A stretch of 58,806 bases of DNA, taken from contig NZ_PUBZ01000099.1 in NCBI RefSeq assembly GCF_003205875.1, positions 1-58,806 of the forward strand, given 5' to 3'. The translations under genes and the position numbers were made by a program. Below the pieces are notes generated by a model, which had not been told where the DNA came from, searched no databases, and saw only the letters and a list, made by a program, of their open reading frames with translations. Source of the stretch: Herpetosiphon llansteffanensis (GTDB lineage: Bacteria > Chloroflexota > Chloroflexia > Chloroflexales > Herpetosiphonaceae). Shown here one piece after another: positions 17,077-25,520 of the stretch (the stretch's first letter is position 1; every line of letters starts with the position of its first letter).

Positions 17077-17943
17077 TTAGCCATTCATTTCGAGCAAGGT
17101 TTCGCCATCGAGCACTTCAACATTTGGGCGTGATTTTGCCGATTTGCGTGCGCCTTCTTGCACTTTCAGCGGCGTAACAATCACACCTTTATGCCATTCT
17201 GGGTTATCGCGCAAATCTTGATACAGCTCTTGGACTTGGCCAGGCTTGAGGGATTCGCTGATCGTACAGCGCACCAGCCAAAGCTCAGTGCTTTCGTTGC
17301 GCTCAAGATACAGATCAATCACATCTTTATCGAATTTGTAGTTTTTGAGCTTGAAGTTATTGGATCGGAAGAGCTGGGCAACCCATGAGCCAAATTTTGG
17401 CAAGGTCAACGATTCCAAATCTTCGATGCTCACGACGCGGCCTGGACGTTCAAGTTGGCCGCCCCGCGAGGCCATTTCATCGCGCATAGCTTGGGTGCGT
17501 TCTTGGCCACGCCGCGCCATCACCGTACCATAAGCAGGGAAGGGCAGCAAGGTCATTGCGATCATCATCGCCACGGTCAAGAAGTTCCCTTGCTGGCTCG
17601 GAACTGGTTGGTTGGGGTCGTTCAAACCTGGCTTGGCATCAAAGCCAAAAACGAGAACCGAGCCAATCAGCAAAGCAGTAACGCTCGCAATCAGCGAGAA
17701 AATCACCCCATGCACCAAAGCGCGGCCTTGAATCTTACGGCCAAGATAAATCCCACCGCCAATCGGAATCACCCCAGCCAAATAAATAACCCAGGAGAAT
17801 GGTGCGAAAATGACCAAACACCAAACTATCCCAGTTAACAAGCCTGCGATCCAGAGTTGTTGCCAAAGCAACGGTACTTTAGCCACTTGGGGCTTAGAAT
17901 CTTTCAGATCAGTTTTGGTTTCTTGCGATACAGGAGTTGCCAT
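17077..17943 (-). CDS. Membrane protein with a degenerate Mrr-like (PD-(D/E)XK) domain
   Basis: A 288-residue protein. Four hydrophobic segments lie in the N-terminal half: LWIAGLLTGIVWCLVIFAPF, IYLAGVIPIGGGIYLG, LIASVTALLIGSVLVFG and FLTVAMMIAMTLLPFPAYG. A cytoplasmic C-terminal domain (from about residue 180) resembles the Mrr/restriction-endonuclease-like fold: LFRSNNFKLKNYKFDKDVIDLYLER and WLVRCTISESLKPGQVQELY, then HKGVIVTPLKVQEGARKSA and VEVLDGETLLEM. The expected catalytic Q/E-x-K (as in VQCKR) is replaced by VRCTI, so nuclease activity is doubtful. It lies 9 bases after nrdR and 20 before ribH. Confidence 0.65.
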   Translation of the reverse strand: MATPVSQETKTDLKDSKPQVAKVPLLWQQLWIAGLLTGIVWCLVIFAPFSWVIYLAGVIPIGGGIYLGRKIQGRALVHGVIFSLIASVTALLIGSVLVFGFDAKPGLNDPNQPVPSQQGNFLTVAMMIAMTLLPFPAYGTVMARRGQERTQAMRDEMASRGGQLERPGRVVSIEDLESLTLPKFGSWVAQLFRSNNFKLKNYKFDKDVIDLYLERNESTELWLVRCTISESLKPGQVQELYQDLRDNPEWHKGVIVTPLKVQEGARKSAKSRPNVEVLDGETLLEMNG

Positions 17944-17951
17944 TGCAGCTA

Positions 17952-18404
17952 CTATTCCTTTTCCATAAGTTCTTCGACAGCTTCGCGCAGCTTGCCAAGA
18001 TCGCTAAATGAACGATAAACCGAGGCAAAACGGATGTAGGCTACCTCATCGAGTGAGCGTAAGCGCTCCATCACCTGTTCGCCAATGACCGAGCTAGGAA
18101 CTTCTAGCGCATCGTAGGCAATCAGGACGGCCTCGACTTCCGTTACCAACGTTTCAATTACATCGGCTGAGATTGGCCGTTTATAGGCCGCAACCCGTAA
18201 ACCACGCAATAATTTCTCGCGGTCGTATGGCTCACGGTCGCCAGTTTTTTTAACGACCATGACATTAACAGATTCAACCCGTTCATAGGTTGTGAAACGG
18301 CGATCACAGTGCTTGCAGCGACGACGACGGCGGATTGTTTCACCATTATCAAGTTCGCGAGTATCGATCACTGCGCTTTCGCCAGGGCAATACGGGCAGC
18401 GCAT
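17952..18404 (-). CDS. nrdR: Transcriptional repressor NrdR
   Basis: A 150-residue protein matching the family from end to end. The zinc ribbon has Cys3, Cys6, Cys30 and Cys33 ([10 protein letters not shown] and [15 protein letters not shown]). The ATP-cone domain follows, with [20 protein letters not shown] and the end [21 protein letters not shown]. It represses ribonucleotide reductase genes in response to dATP/ATP. No nrd gene is in the window, so it acts in trans. It heads the minus-strand operon down to rnc. Confidence 0.96.
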   Translation of the reverse strand: MRCPYCPGESAVIDTRELDNGETIRRRRRCKHCDRRFTTYERVESVNVMVVKKTGDREPYDREKLLRGLRVAAYKRPISADVIETLVTEVEAVLIAYDALEVPSSVIGEQVMERLRSLDEVAYIRFASVYRSFSDLGKLREAVEELMEKE

Positions 18405-18470
18405 AGTTCCTCTTCAGCCTAGCTTAGTAGATTCATTATACCATGGCCCCATGAGCACCACGAATAGCGC

Positions 18471-18851
18471 TTAATCGATCGGTTCAACCAAATGTTGACG
18501 ATTCGTCGGCGCAGGATATGGCTCGGGCCAATATTCGACCTGTTTGATAATCAGCCCAGCTTGGATTGTAAAAAAGCTGATTGCCCGCGCCTGCACTTGA
18601 CCATCAGTGACTGCAACATCGCTACAGGCTTCAGTTGCGCTTGCAACCAAGCGATTGATGCTAAATTGCCAAGCGCCAGCAGCAGGATATTCAGCATTGA
18701 TTTGGGCAAAAGCTGCCCTGCCACGAATCCGTTCATTCGATTGCGGCCAATCGAGCGTATAGTCGTCGTGCAATACCGCGCCAACCGCTGTAAAATCATT
18801 GCTTTGCATTAATTGCCAAAATTTGCTGACAATTTCATAGGCATTGGGCAT
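18471..18851 (-). CDS. SnoaL/NTF2-like protein
   Basis: A 126-residue single-domain protein of the NTF2 superfamily. The helix EIVSKFWQLMQSNDFTAVGAVL is followed by HDDYTLDWPQSNERIRGRAAF, then strands through VTDGQVQARAISFFTIQAGLI and VEYWPEPYPAP. This is the usual SnoaL-like order (polyketide cyclase or unknown enzymes). The usual role is a small hydrophobic-ligand enzyme, but nothing here fixes the substrate. It lies 12 bases downstream of the glycosyltransferase and may be co-transcribed. Confidence 0.8.
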   Translation of the reverse strand: MPNAYEIVSKFWQLMQSNDFTAVGAVLHDDYTLDWPQSNERIRGRAAFAQINAEYPAAGAWQFSINRLVASATEACSDVAVTDGQVQARAISFFTIQAGLIIKQVEYWPEPYPAPTNRQHLVEPID

Positions 18852-18863
18852 CGCATGCTTCTC

Positions 18864-20048
18864 CTAGAGCGCAGTCAATGTGCGTTGGGCCACTTCATCC
18901 CAACGACATTCACGCAACACAAATTCACGGCCAGCAGCACCCATCGCGGCGCTCAGTTCAGGCCGATCGAGCAAATAGCTCAGCGCACTCGCCCACTCGC
19001 GATAGCCTTGGCAAGGAATGCCGCCGCCGCTACGCAGCACAAAATCGCTGGTTACTGGGCAATCGGCGTTCACCAAGGCTGGGCGGCCTTGCAACCAACT
19101 TTCCATCAACACAATCGAAAAGCTTTCAATCGTCGAAAGTTGGCAAAAGACATTTGCCGCAGCGTAGGCATCATACTTGGTTTGTGGCTCGACAAAGCCC
19201 AAATCCAGCACCCAAGGATCTAAAATACTCGGCGCATTCAGCTCGCCAGCGCCAATTCGCACAAAGCGCAGCGCTCGACCTGTTTCTGCCTTCCACTCGC
19301 GAAAATAGGCCAACAACTGCGGCACATGTTTGCCCCAATCGGCACGCCCAACATACAGCAGAATCGGCTCATCGCCCAGCCCATACTGTTGACGAAAACG
19401 CGCGGCATCGCCAACCCGCGTCAGATCAATGCCCTCGCCAGCAACACTGGTTTTGGCTGGATCAAGCTCATACAGCCGCAAGCCCAAATCGCGTTCAGGT
19501 CGGCTGTTAAAAATAATCCCTTGGGCACGCCGCAACATCTCGCGATAGGTCGAATAGTAGGCATATGGCTCATCGTGCAAGCAGGGAATATGGTAGGCGC
19601 GGCCTTGGGCCAAAAAGCTGCCCCAATACGATAAGCCCATTGGATAGGGCATAAAGATACAGCGCCGCTCGCTATGTGCTAACAAATGTTCATACAAGCC
19701 ATCGCTATTGGGCAAACTTCCCAAAAGGTTAATTTCGTGGGCTGGATGCTCGGGCAAGCGCCGCCCAGATCGGGCAGCCAAGCGCCGCACCACTGGCGGA
19801 ATCCCCATCGCAGGCCCAGCCATCGGCCAACGCCGAATTGGCAAGCCATTCCAGTGGCTCAAACCAGCAGGATAATGCTCAGCAGTCCGTTCGCTAAACG
19901 AATCGCGGCTGGTCGTCGTCCAAACCTCAATATCAGCGCCTTGGGCATGGATGGCATGGGCGAGATCGCGGGCTTGATCTTCTGCTCCGCCACGAGTATC
20001 AGGGCCAAACCATGGAGTTACAAGGGCTACTGGGCGTTGCGCTCTCAT
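18864..20048 (-). CDS. Family 4 glycosyltransferase
   Basis: A 394-residue GT-B enzyme. The N-terminal acceptor half begins VALVTPWFGPDTRGGAEDQARDLAHAI. The C-terminal donor half has ILLYVGRADWGKHV, LGFVEPQTKYDAYAAANVFCQLS, and ESFSIVLMESWLQGRPALVNADCPV, the EX7E-type region. It transfers a sugar from a nucleotide donor in the cytoplasm. Its start overlaps the stop of the coiled-coil gene by 4 bases (ATGA), so the two are translationally coupled. The substrate is unknown. Confidence 0.88.
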   Translation of the reverse strand: MRAQRPVALVTPWFGPDTRGGAEDQARDLAHAIHAQGADIEVWTTTSRDSFSERTAEHYPAGLSHWNGLPIRRWPMAGPAMGIPPVVRRLAARSGRRLPEHPAHEINLLGSLPNSDGLYEHLLAHSERRCIFMPYPMGLSYWGSFLAQGRAYHIPCLHDEPYAYYSTYREMLRRAQGIIFNSRPERDLGLRLYELDPAKTSVAGEGIDLTRVGDAARFRQQYGLGDEPILLYVGRADWGKHVPQLLAYFREWKAETGRALRFVRIGAGELNAPSILDPWVLDLGFVEPQTKYDAYAAANVFCQLSTIESFSIVLMESWLQGRPALVNADCPVTSDFVLRSGGGIPCQGYREWASALSYLLDRPELSAAMGAAGREFVLRECRWDEVAQRTLTAL

Positions 20049-20452
20049 GCTTGGCGCTCGCGTTCAAGCTCAACCACCCGCGCCCGCAACAAGGCAATTT
20101 CGGCGCGTTGCTCGTCGATGGTCGTTACTACACCATGCAAGGTGCGCACAATCGCATCGTTGGCAGCATTTTGTTGCTCGGCAATCGGGTTGATATACCA
20201 GCGCAAATAACGGCGAACCACTTTGTTAAGCGTGGCAATAACTTTTTGCGGCAAGGTTTCGCCGTGCAATGGCCAATGCACGCTGACCACGCGCGTCGCC
20301 TCGACCTCGGCCAACAAGCGCTTGAGATCAACATCGCTCAGGCGTGGCTCATTGGCTTGGTCGCTTAAACCAGGTGCGCGACGTTGGCGAATTCCATCAC
20401 GGATTTCGGCCAAAATCGCGCCAACATCGATTGGGGCTGGTTGCTCTGCCAT
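20045..20452 (-). CDS. Coiled-coil protein coupled to a glycosyltransferase
   Basis: A 135-residue cytoplasmic protein. The N-terminal ~45 residues are variable; the centre has SVHWPLHGETLPQKVIATLN and VVRRYLRWYINPIAEQQNAAND; the C-terminus is a strong coiled coil (IDEQRAEIALLRARVVELERER). The RRYLRWYINPIAEQQN segment is commonly found next to, or fused to, glycosyltransferases and methyltransferases of polysaccharide loci. Its ATGA overlap with the GT4 gene fits a partner or scaffold role. Biochemical activity is unknown. Confidence 0.7.
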   Translation of the reverse strand: MAEQPAPIDVGAILAEIRDGIRQRRAPGLSDQANEPRLSDVDLKRLLAEVEATRVVSVHWPLHGETLPQKVIATLNKVVRRYLRWYINPIAEQQNAANDAIVRTLHGVVTTIDEQRAEIALLRARVVELERERQA

Positions 20453-20520
20453 TGGTCTGCCTCATTCAATAATGATTTTTTCTGCGGGCAGTATAGCAGC
20501 AAATGCAGCCTCGTTTGGCA

Positions 20521-21102
20521 TTAGAGGGTTTCGCCACGTTCCAGCGTAGCAACAAAATCGCGAATGCGTTTGGCGCGGGTTTCTGGTTTTTTGGCCGTTT
20601 GGATGCGAAACAAAAATGGATAACGTTGCGTTTGTTTGAGCGTGGCAAAAAAGTTGGCGGCAGTTGGGCTGGCATCAAGTGCCGCCTGAAAATCCTCTGG
20701 TATCGCAGCATTTTTGGGCGAATCGTAGGCCGCATCCCAACGCCCATCGGCTTTGGCTCGCTCGACTTCGGCCTCACCAGCGGCGTGCATCAAGCCAGCA
20801 GCGGTCAAACGTTCAATATGATCACGATTGACTTTCGACCAAGTGCTTTTTTTCGTCCGTGGGCTAAATTTTTGCAACCAAAACTGTTCATCGATTGGTT
20901 TAGCTTGACCATCAATCCAACCAAAGCACAAGGCTTCATCAAGCGCCTCAGCTCGATTGACCGAGGCAATTCCGGTAGCTTTTTTGGCCAGTTTGAGCCA
21001 AACACCGTTACTTGTCGCATGTTCAGCTTCAAGCCAAGCCCGCCATTCCGCTTGATTGGCAAAACTCAAGGTTGGTAATTCGGCCTTCGTTTTATCGCTC
21101 AT
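20521..21102 (-). CDS. YdeI-family protein (DUF1801/OmdA-like), copy 1
   Basis: A 193-residue protein of the YdeI/OmpD-associated family. It shows ELPTLSFANQAEWRAWLEAEH, GVWLKLAKK, ALDEALCFGWIDGQ, FSPRTKKSTWSKVNRDHIERL and the C-terminal DFQAALDASPTAANFFATL with RIQTAKKPETRAKRI. I chose the start at 21102 (MSDKTKAEL), matching the paralogue; the frame extends 9 codons further upstream. The family is widespread, with roles proposed in stress and antimicrobial-peptide tolerance but no established reaction. A second, closely similar copy lies directly upstream. Confidence 0.85.
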   Translation of the reverse strand: MSDKTKAELPTLSFANQAEWRAWLEAEHATSNGVWLKLAKKATGIASVNRAEALDEALCFGWIDGQAKPIDEQFWLQKFSPRTKKSTWSKVNRDHIERLTAAGLMHAAGEAEVERAKADGRWDAAYDSPKNAAIPEDFQAALDASPTAANFFATLKQTQRYPFLFRIQTAKKPETRAKRIRDFVATLERGETL

Positions 21103-21167
21103 CACACACTCCTTAAACACATCAAGCACCCGACCATTAATTATAACGGTTGGGCAATCAAATCAGA

Positions 21168-21749
21168 TTAGAAGGTTTCGCCACGTTCGAGCATGGCAAT
21201 AAATTCGCCAATGCGTTTGGCGCGGGTTTCTGGTTTTTTGGCCGTTTGGATGCGAAATAAAAATGAATAGCGATAGGTTTGTTTGAGCGTGGCAAAGTAG
21301 CTGGCCGCAGTTGGGCTAGCATCAAGTGCCGCCTGAAAATCCTCAGGCACGGTCGCATTTTTGGGCGAATCGTAGGCTGCATCCCAACGCCCATCGGCTT
21401 TGGCCCGTTCAACCTCGGCCTCACCAGCAGCGTGCATCAAGCCAGCAGCGGTCAAACGTTCAATATGATCACGATTCACTTTCGACCAAATGCTTTTTTT
21501 ACCCCGTGGCGTGAACTTTTGCAACCAAAACTGCTCATCAAAGCTCTTTTTTTGGCCGTCAATCCAGCCGTAGCACAACGCTTCATCAAGCGCTTGGGCA
21601 TAATTAATTGATGCAATGCCGGTGGTTTTTTTGGCCATTTTGAGCCAAATCCCATCGCTGGTTGCATGTTCAGCTTCAAGCCAAGCCCGCCATGCTGCTT
21701 GGTCGACAAAACTTAGGGTTGGCAATTCGGCTTTTGGTTTAGCGCTCAT
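21168..21749 (-). CDS. YdeI-family protein (DUF1801/OmdA-like), copy 2
   Basis: A 193-residue paralogue of the gene at 20521-21102, colinear and highly similar throughout (ALDEALCYGWIDGQ, FTPRGKKSIWSKVNRDHIERL, DFQAALDASPTAASYFATL). The untranslated CACTCCTTAA stretch upstream of the start is also shared. The start at 21749 (MSAKPKAEL) follows AGGAG; the frame runs 20 codons further upstream. The arrangement is a recent tandem duplication with both copies intact, so neither is obviously decaying. Confidence 0.85.
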   Translation of the reverse strand: MSAKPKAELPTLSFVDQAAWRAWLEAEHATSDGIWLKMAKKTTGIASINYAQALDEALCYGWIDGQKKSFDEQFWLQKFTPRGKKSIWSKVNRDHIERLTAAGLMHAAGEAEVERAKADGRWDAAYDSPKNATVPEDFQAALDASPTAASYFATLKQTYRYSFLFRIQTAKKPETRAKRIGEFIAMLERGETF

Positions 21750-21771
21750 CACACACTCCTTAAATACAATA

Positions 21772-21806
21772 ACGTGCTCATGGAAACATACAATCCATGA
21801 GCACGT
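21772..21806. other. Perfect 12-bp inverted repeat
   Basis: ACGTGCTCATGG (21772-21783) and CCATGAGCACGT (21795-21806) are separated by 11 bases. It lies between the end of the riboflavin transporter operon and the start of the YdeI genes. It could be the transporter terminator, although the T-run is poor, or an operator for the YdeI pair. Confidence 0.6.
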
Positions 21807-21823
21807 CAACCGAGGATTAATAT

Positions 21824-22858
21824 TTAGGGTTGGGCAATAAACTGATTACTGAAGGCGCTGCCCAATTCAACATCTTTGGCCAACACACCTTGGCTGCGCA
21901 AAAAGCTATGGGTTGCTTCCCAACTGGCCAAATCGGTATAACCAATGCCATATTTAGCGGTCAAATCGCTTTGCCAATAGCCAATCGTTTCAGCTAAAAC
22001 TTTTTGTTGCAAGGCCTTGGTGGCATCATCGGCAGCTTGCAATTCGGGAATCTCGACCAAACTAGCGCTAAATGCCTTATCTGGATCAGCAGCAACATCG
22101 CGCATGCCCAAGGCCGTTGCTTTAACGAAGCCTTGTACCAAGGCTGGTTGATCTTTAATCAAGCTTTCGCTGACAATAATGCCATCGGAAGTCAAGGCAA
22201 ATGAATCCGACACGCGGATAACATTCAATTTAACTCCCGATTCGGCCAGTTGAATTGGCTCATTATTGCCATAGCCACTGGCAACTTGCACTTTATCTTC
22301 GCTCAAGGCCTGAATTTGCGCAAAACCAATTTCTTGAATCTGCAAATCGCTTTCTTGCAACGAATTTGAGTACATCAAGGCCAGCAAGCCAATATACGAA
22401 GCGCCAAAACGGCCTGGAATGCCCACAGTTTTGCCTTTAAGATCGGCTGGAGTTTTGATATTCAGCTCGGCTTTGCTATAAAAAACTGTTGGCGTGCGTT
22501 GGCTAATGGTCGCAACATTGACAATTGGTAAACCCTGCGCCCGCGCCAACAAGACTGAATCGCCGCCAGCCATGCCAAACTGCACTGAGCCATTGGCCAC
22601 ACGCTGCACCGAATCAGTTTCATATTGATAATCGAAAGTTACATCCAAACCTTCGGCTTCATAGTAGCCTTGGGTTTTGGCCAAATAGAACGGTGCAAAT
22701 TGAATATTTGGCACATACGGCATGGCAATCGTAACTTTGGTTAGCGGCTTGGCTTGATTATTTTCCCCAGTAGAAACCGGAGTATTGGTTGCTGTTTGCC
22801 CGCTACAAGCCGTCAAAAAAAGGAGTCCAACAATCGCTAAGAGACGACGATAATCCAT
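21824..22858 (-). CDS. ribY: ABC transporter substrate-binding lipoprotein, predicted riboflavin binder RibY
   Basis: A 344-residue lipoprotein (signal LLAIVGLLFLTACSG, lipobox LTAC) with an NMT1/THI5-like periplasmic-binding fold: VTIAMPYVPNIQFAPFYLAKTQGYYEAEGLDVTF, SVQFGMAGGDSVLLARAQGLP and LKGKTVGIPGRFGASYIG. This fold usually binds thiamine precursors, nitrate or sulfonates. Here the operon is led by an FMN riboswitch, which points to riboflavin, as described for the Chloroflexota RibXY system. The start at 22858 (MDYRRLL) is preferred; a frame start 4 codons earlier exists. It lies 16 bases behind the permease, and no ATPase gene is adjacent. Confidence 0.85.
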   Translation of the reverse strand: MDYRRLLAIVGLLFLTACSGQTATNTPVSTGENNQAKPLTKVTIAMPYVPNIQFAPFYLAKTQGYYEAEGLDVTFDYQYETDSVQRVANGSVQFGMAGGDSVLLARAQGLPIVNVATISQRTPTVFYSKAELNIKTPADLKGKTVGIPGRFGASYIGLLALMYSNSLQESDLQIQEIGFAQIQALSEDKVQVASGYGNNEPIQLAESGVKLNVIRVSDSFALTSDGIIVSESLIKDQPALVQGFVKATALGMRDVAADPDKAFSASLVEIPELQAADDATKALQQKVLAETIGYWQSDLTAKYGIGYTDLASWEATHSFLRSQGVLAKDVELGSAFSNQFIAQP

Positions 22859-22874
22859 TACAAACTCCACACAT

Positions 22875-23699
22875 CTATTCCCACGTGACCAAACGTCGTT
22901 CTAGCCACATTGCTAGCTGATAAAACCCAAACGTCAGCAAGCCAAGTGTGAACAAGGCTGCAAAAATGAGCGGCGTATCGAATAAACCACGGGCGATGTT
23001 GATTAACGCGCCCAGCCCTTCGCGGCCACCAATAAACTCAGCGACAACTGCGCCGGTGGTCGCCAAAGCCAAACCGGTTTTGATCCCGCCGAAAATTCCT
23101 GGTAAGGCCAAGGGCAATTCAATTTGCCACAAACTTTGCCAGCGATTCGCCCCGCTGATTGCCGCCATCTCGCGAATATCGCGTGGCACGCTGCGCAAGG
23201 CTACAACCACACTGCTCAGCATTGGGAAGAAGGTTACCAAGGCAGCGACCAACAATTTAGCTCGCAAATCAGCGCCAACCCAAATCAGAATCAACGGCGC
23301 AACTGCGACAATCGGAATCGCCTGCACAATCGCCAATTGCGGCGAGACAATCCGATCGAGCCAATGCCAATTGGCCAAAACGTAGCCCAAAACCAAGCTT
23401 GCAGCGAAGGCCAAGCCAAAACCACCCAAGGCCTCAGTGAGGGTGCGCATGGTGTGTTGCAGCAACGCGCCTTGGGTCAACTCCTGCCACCAGCGGCTAG
23501 CAACAGCCTCAGGCGTTGGCAAGACAAAGGCTGGGTATTGTTGCCAAGCAACCAACCCACGCCATGCCAACAGCAGCCCGAGCAGCGAAAGACCAATCCA
23601 CAAGCGGCTCGAACCAAGCCACGTGCGGCGTTGCTTGCGGCGCAACGGAGCAGCGGGAGCTTCTACGACATACTTCATCCGGCCATAATCGTGTAACAT
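22875..23699 (-). CDS. ribX: ABC transporter permease, predicted riboflavin transporter RibX
   Basis: A 274-residue permease with about six membrane helices, of the SsuC/TauC/ThiX type. The cytoplasmic EAA loop is DIREMAAISGANRWQSLWQIELPLALPGIFGG. The first helix is RLWIGLSLLGLLLAWRGL, after a basic N-terminus (RRKQRR). The start is 23699 or the ATG at 23678 (MKYVVEAP). It is the first gene behind the FMN riboswitch and its terminator. With RibY it would import riboflavin, but it needs an ATPase encoded elsewhere. Confidence 0.87.
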   Translation of the reverse strand: MLHDYGRMKYVVEAPAAPLRRKQRRTWLGSSRLWIGLSLLGLLLAWRGLVAWQQYPAFVLPTPEAVASRWWQELTQGALLQHTMRTLTEALGGFGLAFAASLVLGYVLANWHWLDRIVSPQLAIVQAIPIVAVAPLILIWVGADLRAKLLVAALVTFFPMLSSVVVALRSVPRDIREMAAISGANRWQSLWQIELPLALPGIFGGIKTGLALATTGAVVAEFIGGREGLGALINIARGLFDTPLIFAALFTLGLLTFGFYQLAMWLERRLVTWE

Positions 23700-23710
23700 A
23701 GCTAGTACCT

Positions 23711-23749
23711 AAAAACAAAAAACCCCAAAAGAATCAATCATCTCAGGGT
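23711..23749 (-). terminator. Terminator of the FMN riboswitch (expression platform)
   Basis: On the minus strand ACCCTGA pairs, with wobbles, with TTTGGGGT, followed by a run of six T. It lies between the aptamer and the permease start, so transcription should stop here when FMN is bound. The antiterminator was not resolved by eye. Confidence 0.75.
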
Positions 23750-23855
23750 CAATCAACACGTAGTTGCGTACGCAAGCCAAACGTTGCCGCAACGAGACAG
23801 CACGCCTGAATTACGCAAATAACCCACAGCATTGTAGGTACACATACGTTGATCG

Positions 23856-23984
23856 ATCTTCTTCCATCCGGACTTTGACCGTCGGCTCTGGATTCGCACC
23901 AGCATCCTACCTTGCGGCTCGCGGGCTTATGTGGCTGAACCACCATCACCGCCGATAAGGAATTTCACCTAACCCTGAAGACCA
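23856..23984 (-). ncRNA. FMN riboswitch (RFN element)
   Basis: Read on the minus strand, the element has the conserved RFN blocks in order: TCTTCAGGG, GGTGAAATTCC, TCGGCGGTGATGG, GCCCGCGAGC, GGTGCGAATCC, AGAGCCGACGGTC and AGTCCGGATGGAAG. The ends TCTTC and GAAGA close P1. It lies upstream of ribX and downstream of a near-consensus promoter. It links the transporter to flavin status. Confidence 0.96.
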
Positions 23985-24002
23985 TAGTATTTAGTTACCT
24001 GT

Positions 24003-24031
24003 ACCATAGCACTGAGTTTTGTAACTGTCAA
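24003..24031 (-). promoter_or_regulatory. Sigma-70 promoter of the riboswitch-ribXY unit
   Basis: On the minus strand TTGACA (24026-24031) and TATGGT (24003-24008) are 17 bases apart. This places the transcript start a few bases before the aptamer. Confidence 0.85.
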
Positions 24032-24153
24032 TACACTAACAGCCCGATCAGACGAAAGAAGGGCCTAGAAGCCAGCGTTCAGGGTTCAGGGGCCAGCATA
24101 ATCAAGCAAATCGGTGCAATCTGTGGCGAAAATACGATTCGTAGCTTCGTACA

Positions 24154-24184
24154 TAAAAAAGCAACTGCCAGATTTGACAGTTGC
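24154..24184 (-). terminator. Terminator of the roadblock gene
   Basis: GCAACTG (24161-24167) pairs with CAGTTGC (24178-24184). On the minus strand this is followed by a run of six T (24155-24160). Confidence 0.85.
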
Positions 24185-24214
24185 GATTGATCAAGCCTCA
24201 AAGCTCAAACGTGC

Positions 24215-24580
24215 TTAAAATTCGATCTTCTCTTCAATTTCGCTGAGCATAATCCGTGCAAGGGCCAAATTGGCGGTTGGCTTGTTGAGCGCGAGGTAGA
24301 GGAAGATACTTGGTTTCTTTTGCAAAATCCGAATCAGATGATATTGCGTCCCTAAGGTAATCAAAATATCTTCAATCTGATCTTTCAAACCAAGCCGACC
24401 CATCACTTTCATTTTAGAACGCACGACTTCGGTGTTGCCTGCTGCAGCCAACTCTAAATTGAGAGCGCTATTCCCGCCAGCAGTGCCAAGCGTCATGCCG
24501 CTGGTATAATCAACCAAAGCAACGCCTAACGCTCCGTCGATGTTCATGGCCTCTTCGAGCGACTGTTTAATGTTATTCAT
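24215..24580 (-). CDS. Roadblock/LC7 domain protein
   Basis: A 121-residue single-domain protein. It has the roadblock pattern LEEAMNIDGALGVALVDYTSGMTLGTAGG, then the long helix LNLELAAAGNTEVVRSKMKVM and strands ILITLGTQYHLIRIL and SIFLYLALNK. Bacterial roadblock proteins regulate small Ras-like GTPases such as MglA, but no GTPase is adjacent here. The start at 24580 (MNNIKQS) is chosen by the AGGA upstream; the frame runs 14 codons further. Monocistronic, with a clear terminator. Confidence 0.85.
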   Translation of the reverse strand: MNNIKQSLEEAMNIDGALGVALVDYTSGMTLGTAGGNSALNLELAAAGNTEVVRSKMKVMGRLGLKDQIEDILITLGTQYHLIRILQKKPSIFLYLALNKPTANLALARIMLSEIEEKIEF

Positions 24581-24713
24581 ACAACGTCCTTTTGTTCTAC
24601 GCTCCAGACACACAGCTATCATAGAAGGATTAAACTAGCCCGTCAAGAGCTAGCAGCAAATTCCATGGCTATCCATTTAGCTCGCTATTCACCAGCATAG
24701 CTAGTTGCTTGGT

Positions 24714-25346
24714 TTAACTGAAGCGCTCCACAACCTGCAATTGCCCAGCTTGATTACGCCAAACTTCCAGCCACGGCTCAGCTTCGGCATAGGTACAAAG
24801 CACCAACTGTTGTTCCAACAATTCAGGCCAATCGCCATCGGGCCAAACCATATGCTAACCACCAAGCGAGGCAATTGCAGCTTCTCGATACAGCGGGTGT
24901 TGCGCTTGATACACTGTTTCATAGGCATCAACTAATGCTCGATCAGGCACATCATCAGCCCCAACCCAACTCTGATCATCGCGAAACGAATCAACCCAAG
25001 TTTGAATCGTTGCTGAGCCAAAGTGCAAAACTGCATCCAACGGCGGCAAACTGGTTGCTGGCTGCGCATACAAAGCCTGCATTGGTGCCAATTGTTCCTT
25101 GGCAAGTTGTCCTGAAGTAAGTTTGGCTGAATAATTCGTTTCAGCATCATATTCAATTATCAAGTGCGTTGATTCAGCCAAGATTGGCAAATACGCGCAA
25201 TCAACAATCAGCACTGGGCCTGTTTCGGTATTTAATTCGCCCCAATAGCCAGCAATTGGTTGATCAGGGTTGGTCGGCTCAGTTGTTAACAGCATCCATT
25301 GACGAATTAAAGGTTGCGCTTCAGCAAGTAATATTGTTAAATCCAT
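24714..25346 (-). pseudogene. Unknown protein interrupted by an in-frame TAG
   Basis: The frame codes for 163 residues (MDLTILLAEAQPLIRQW to AAIASLGG) and stops at TAG (24855-24857). It then continues open in the same frame for 46 more codons (HMVWPDGDWPELLEQQLVLC and AEAEPWLEVWRNQAGQLQV) to the TAA at 24714-24716. The tail reads as a natural protein end, and GG-W-H would be restored by TGG in place of TAG. I therefore read this as one gene of 210 codons with a nonsense mutation. Alternatively, 24714-24851 is a separate 45-residue gene starting at its ATG. The protein is acidic and of no family I recognise. It is divergent from another interrupted gene. Confidence 0.6.
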
Positions 25347-25520
25347 ACCCAAAATCCTCTTTCTTTTAGCCTACAATGCGTCTAAACCTAGCCCAAAATG
25401 CACATCCTGTGCAAGCTCTATTTCGCGGCCAGTAAACGACACTTAAATACAGCCGCAACATGATTGAAAAAGCGAGCACGTAGGCTACAATAAACTCAAT
25501 CCTTCCGTAAGAGAGAATGT

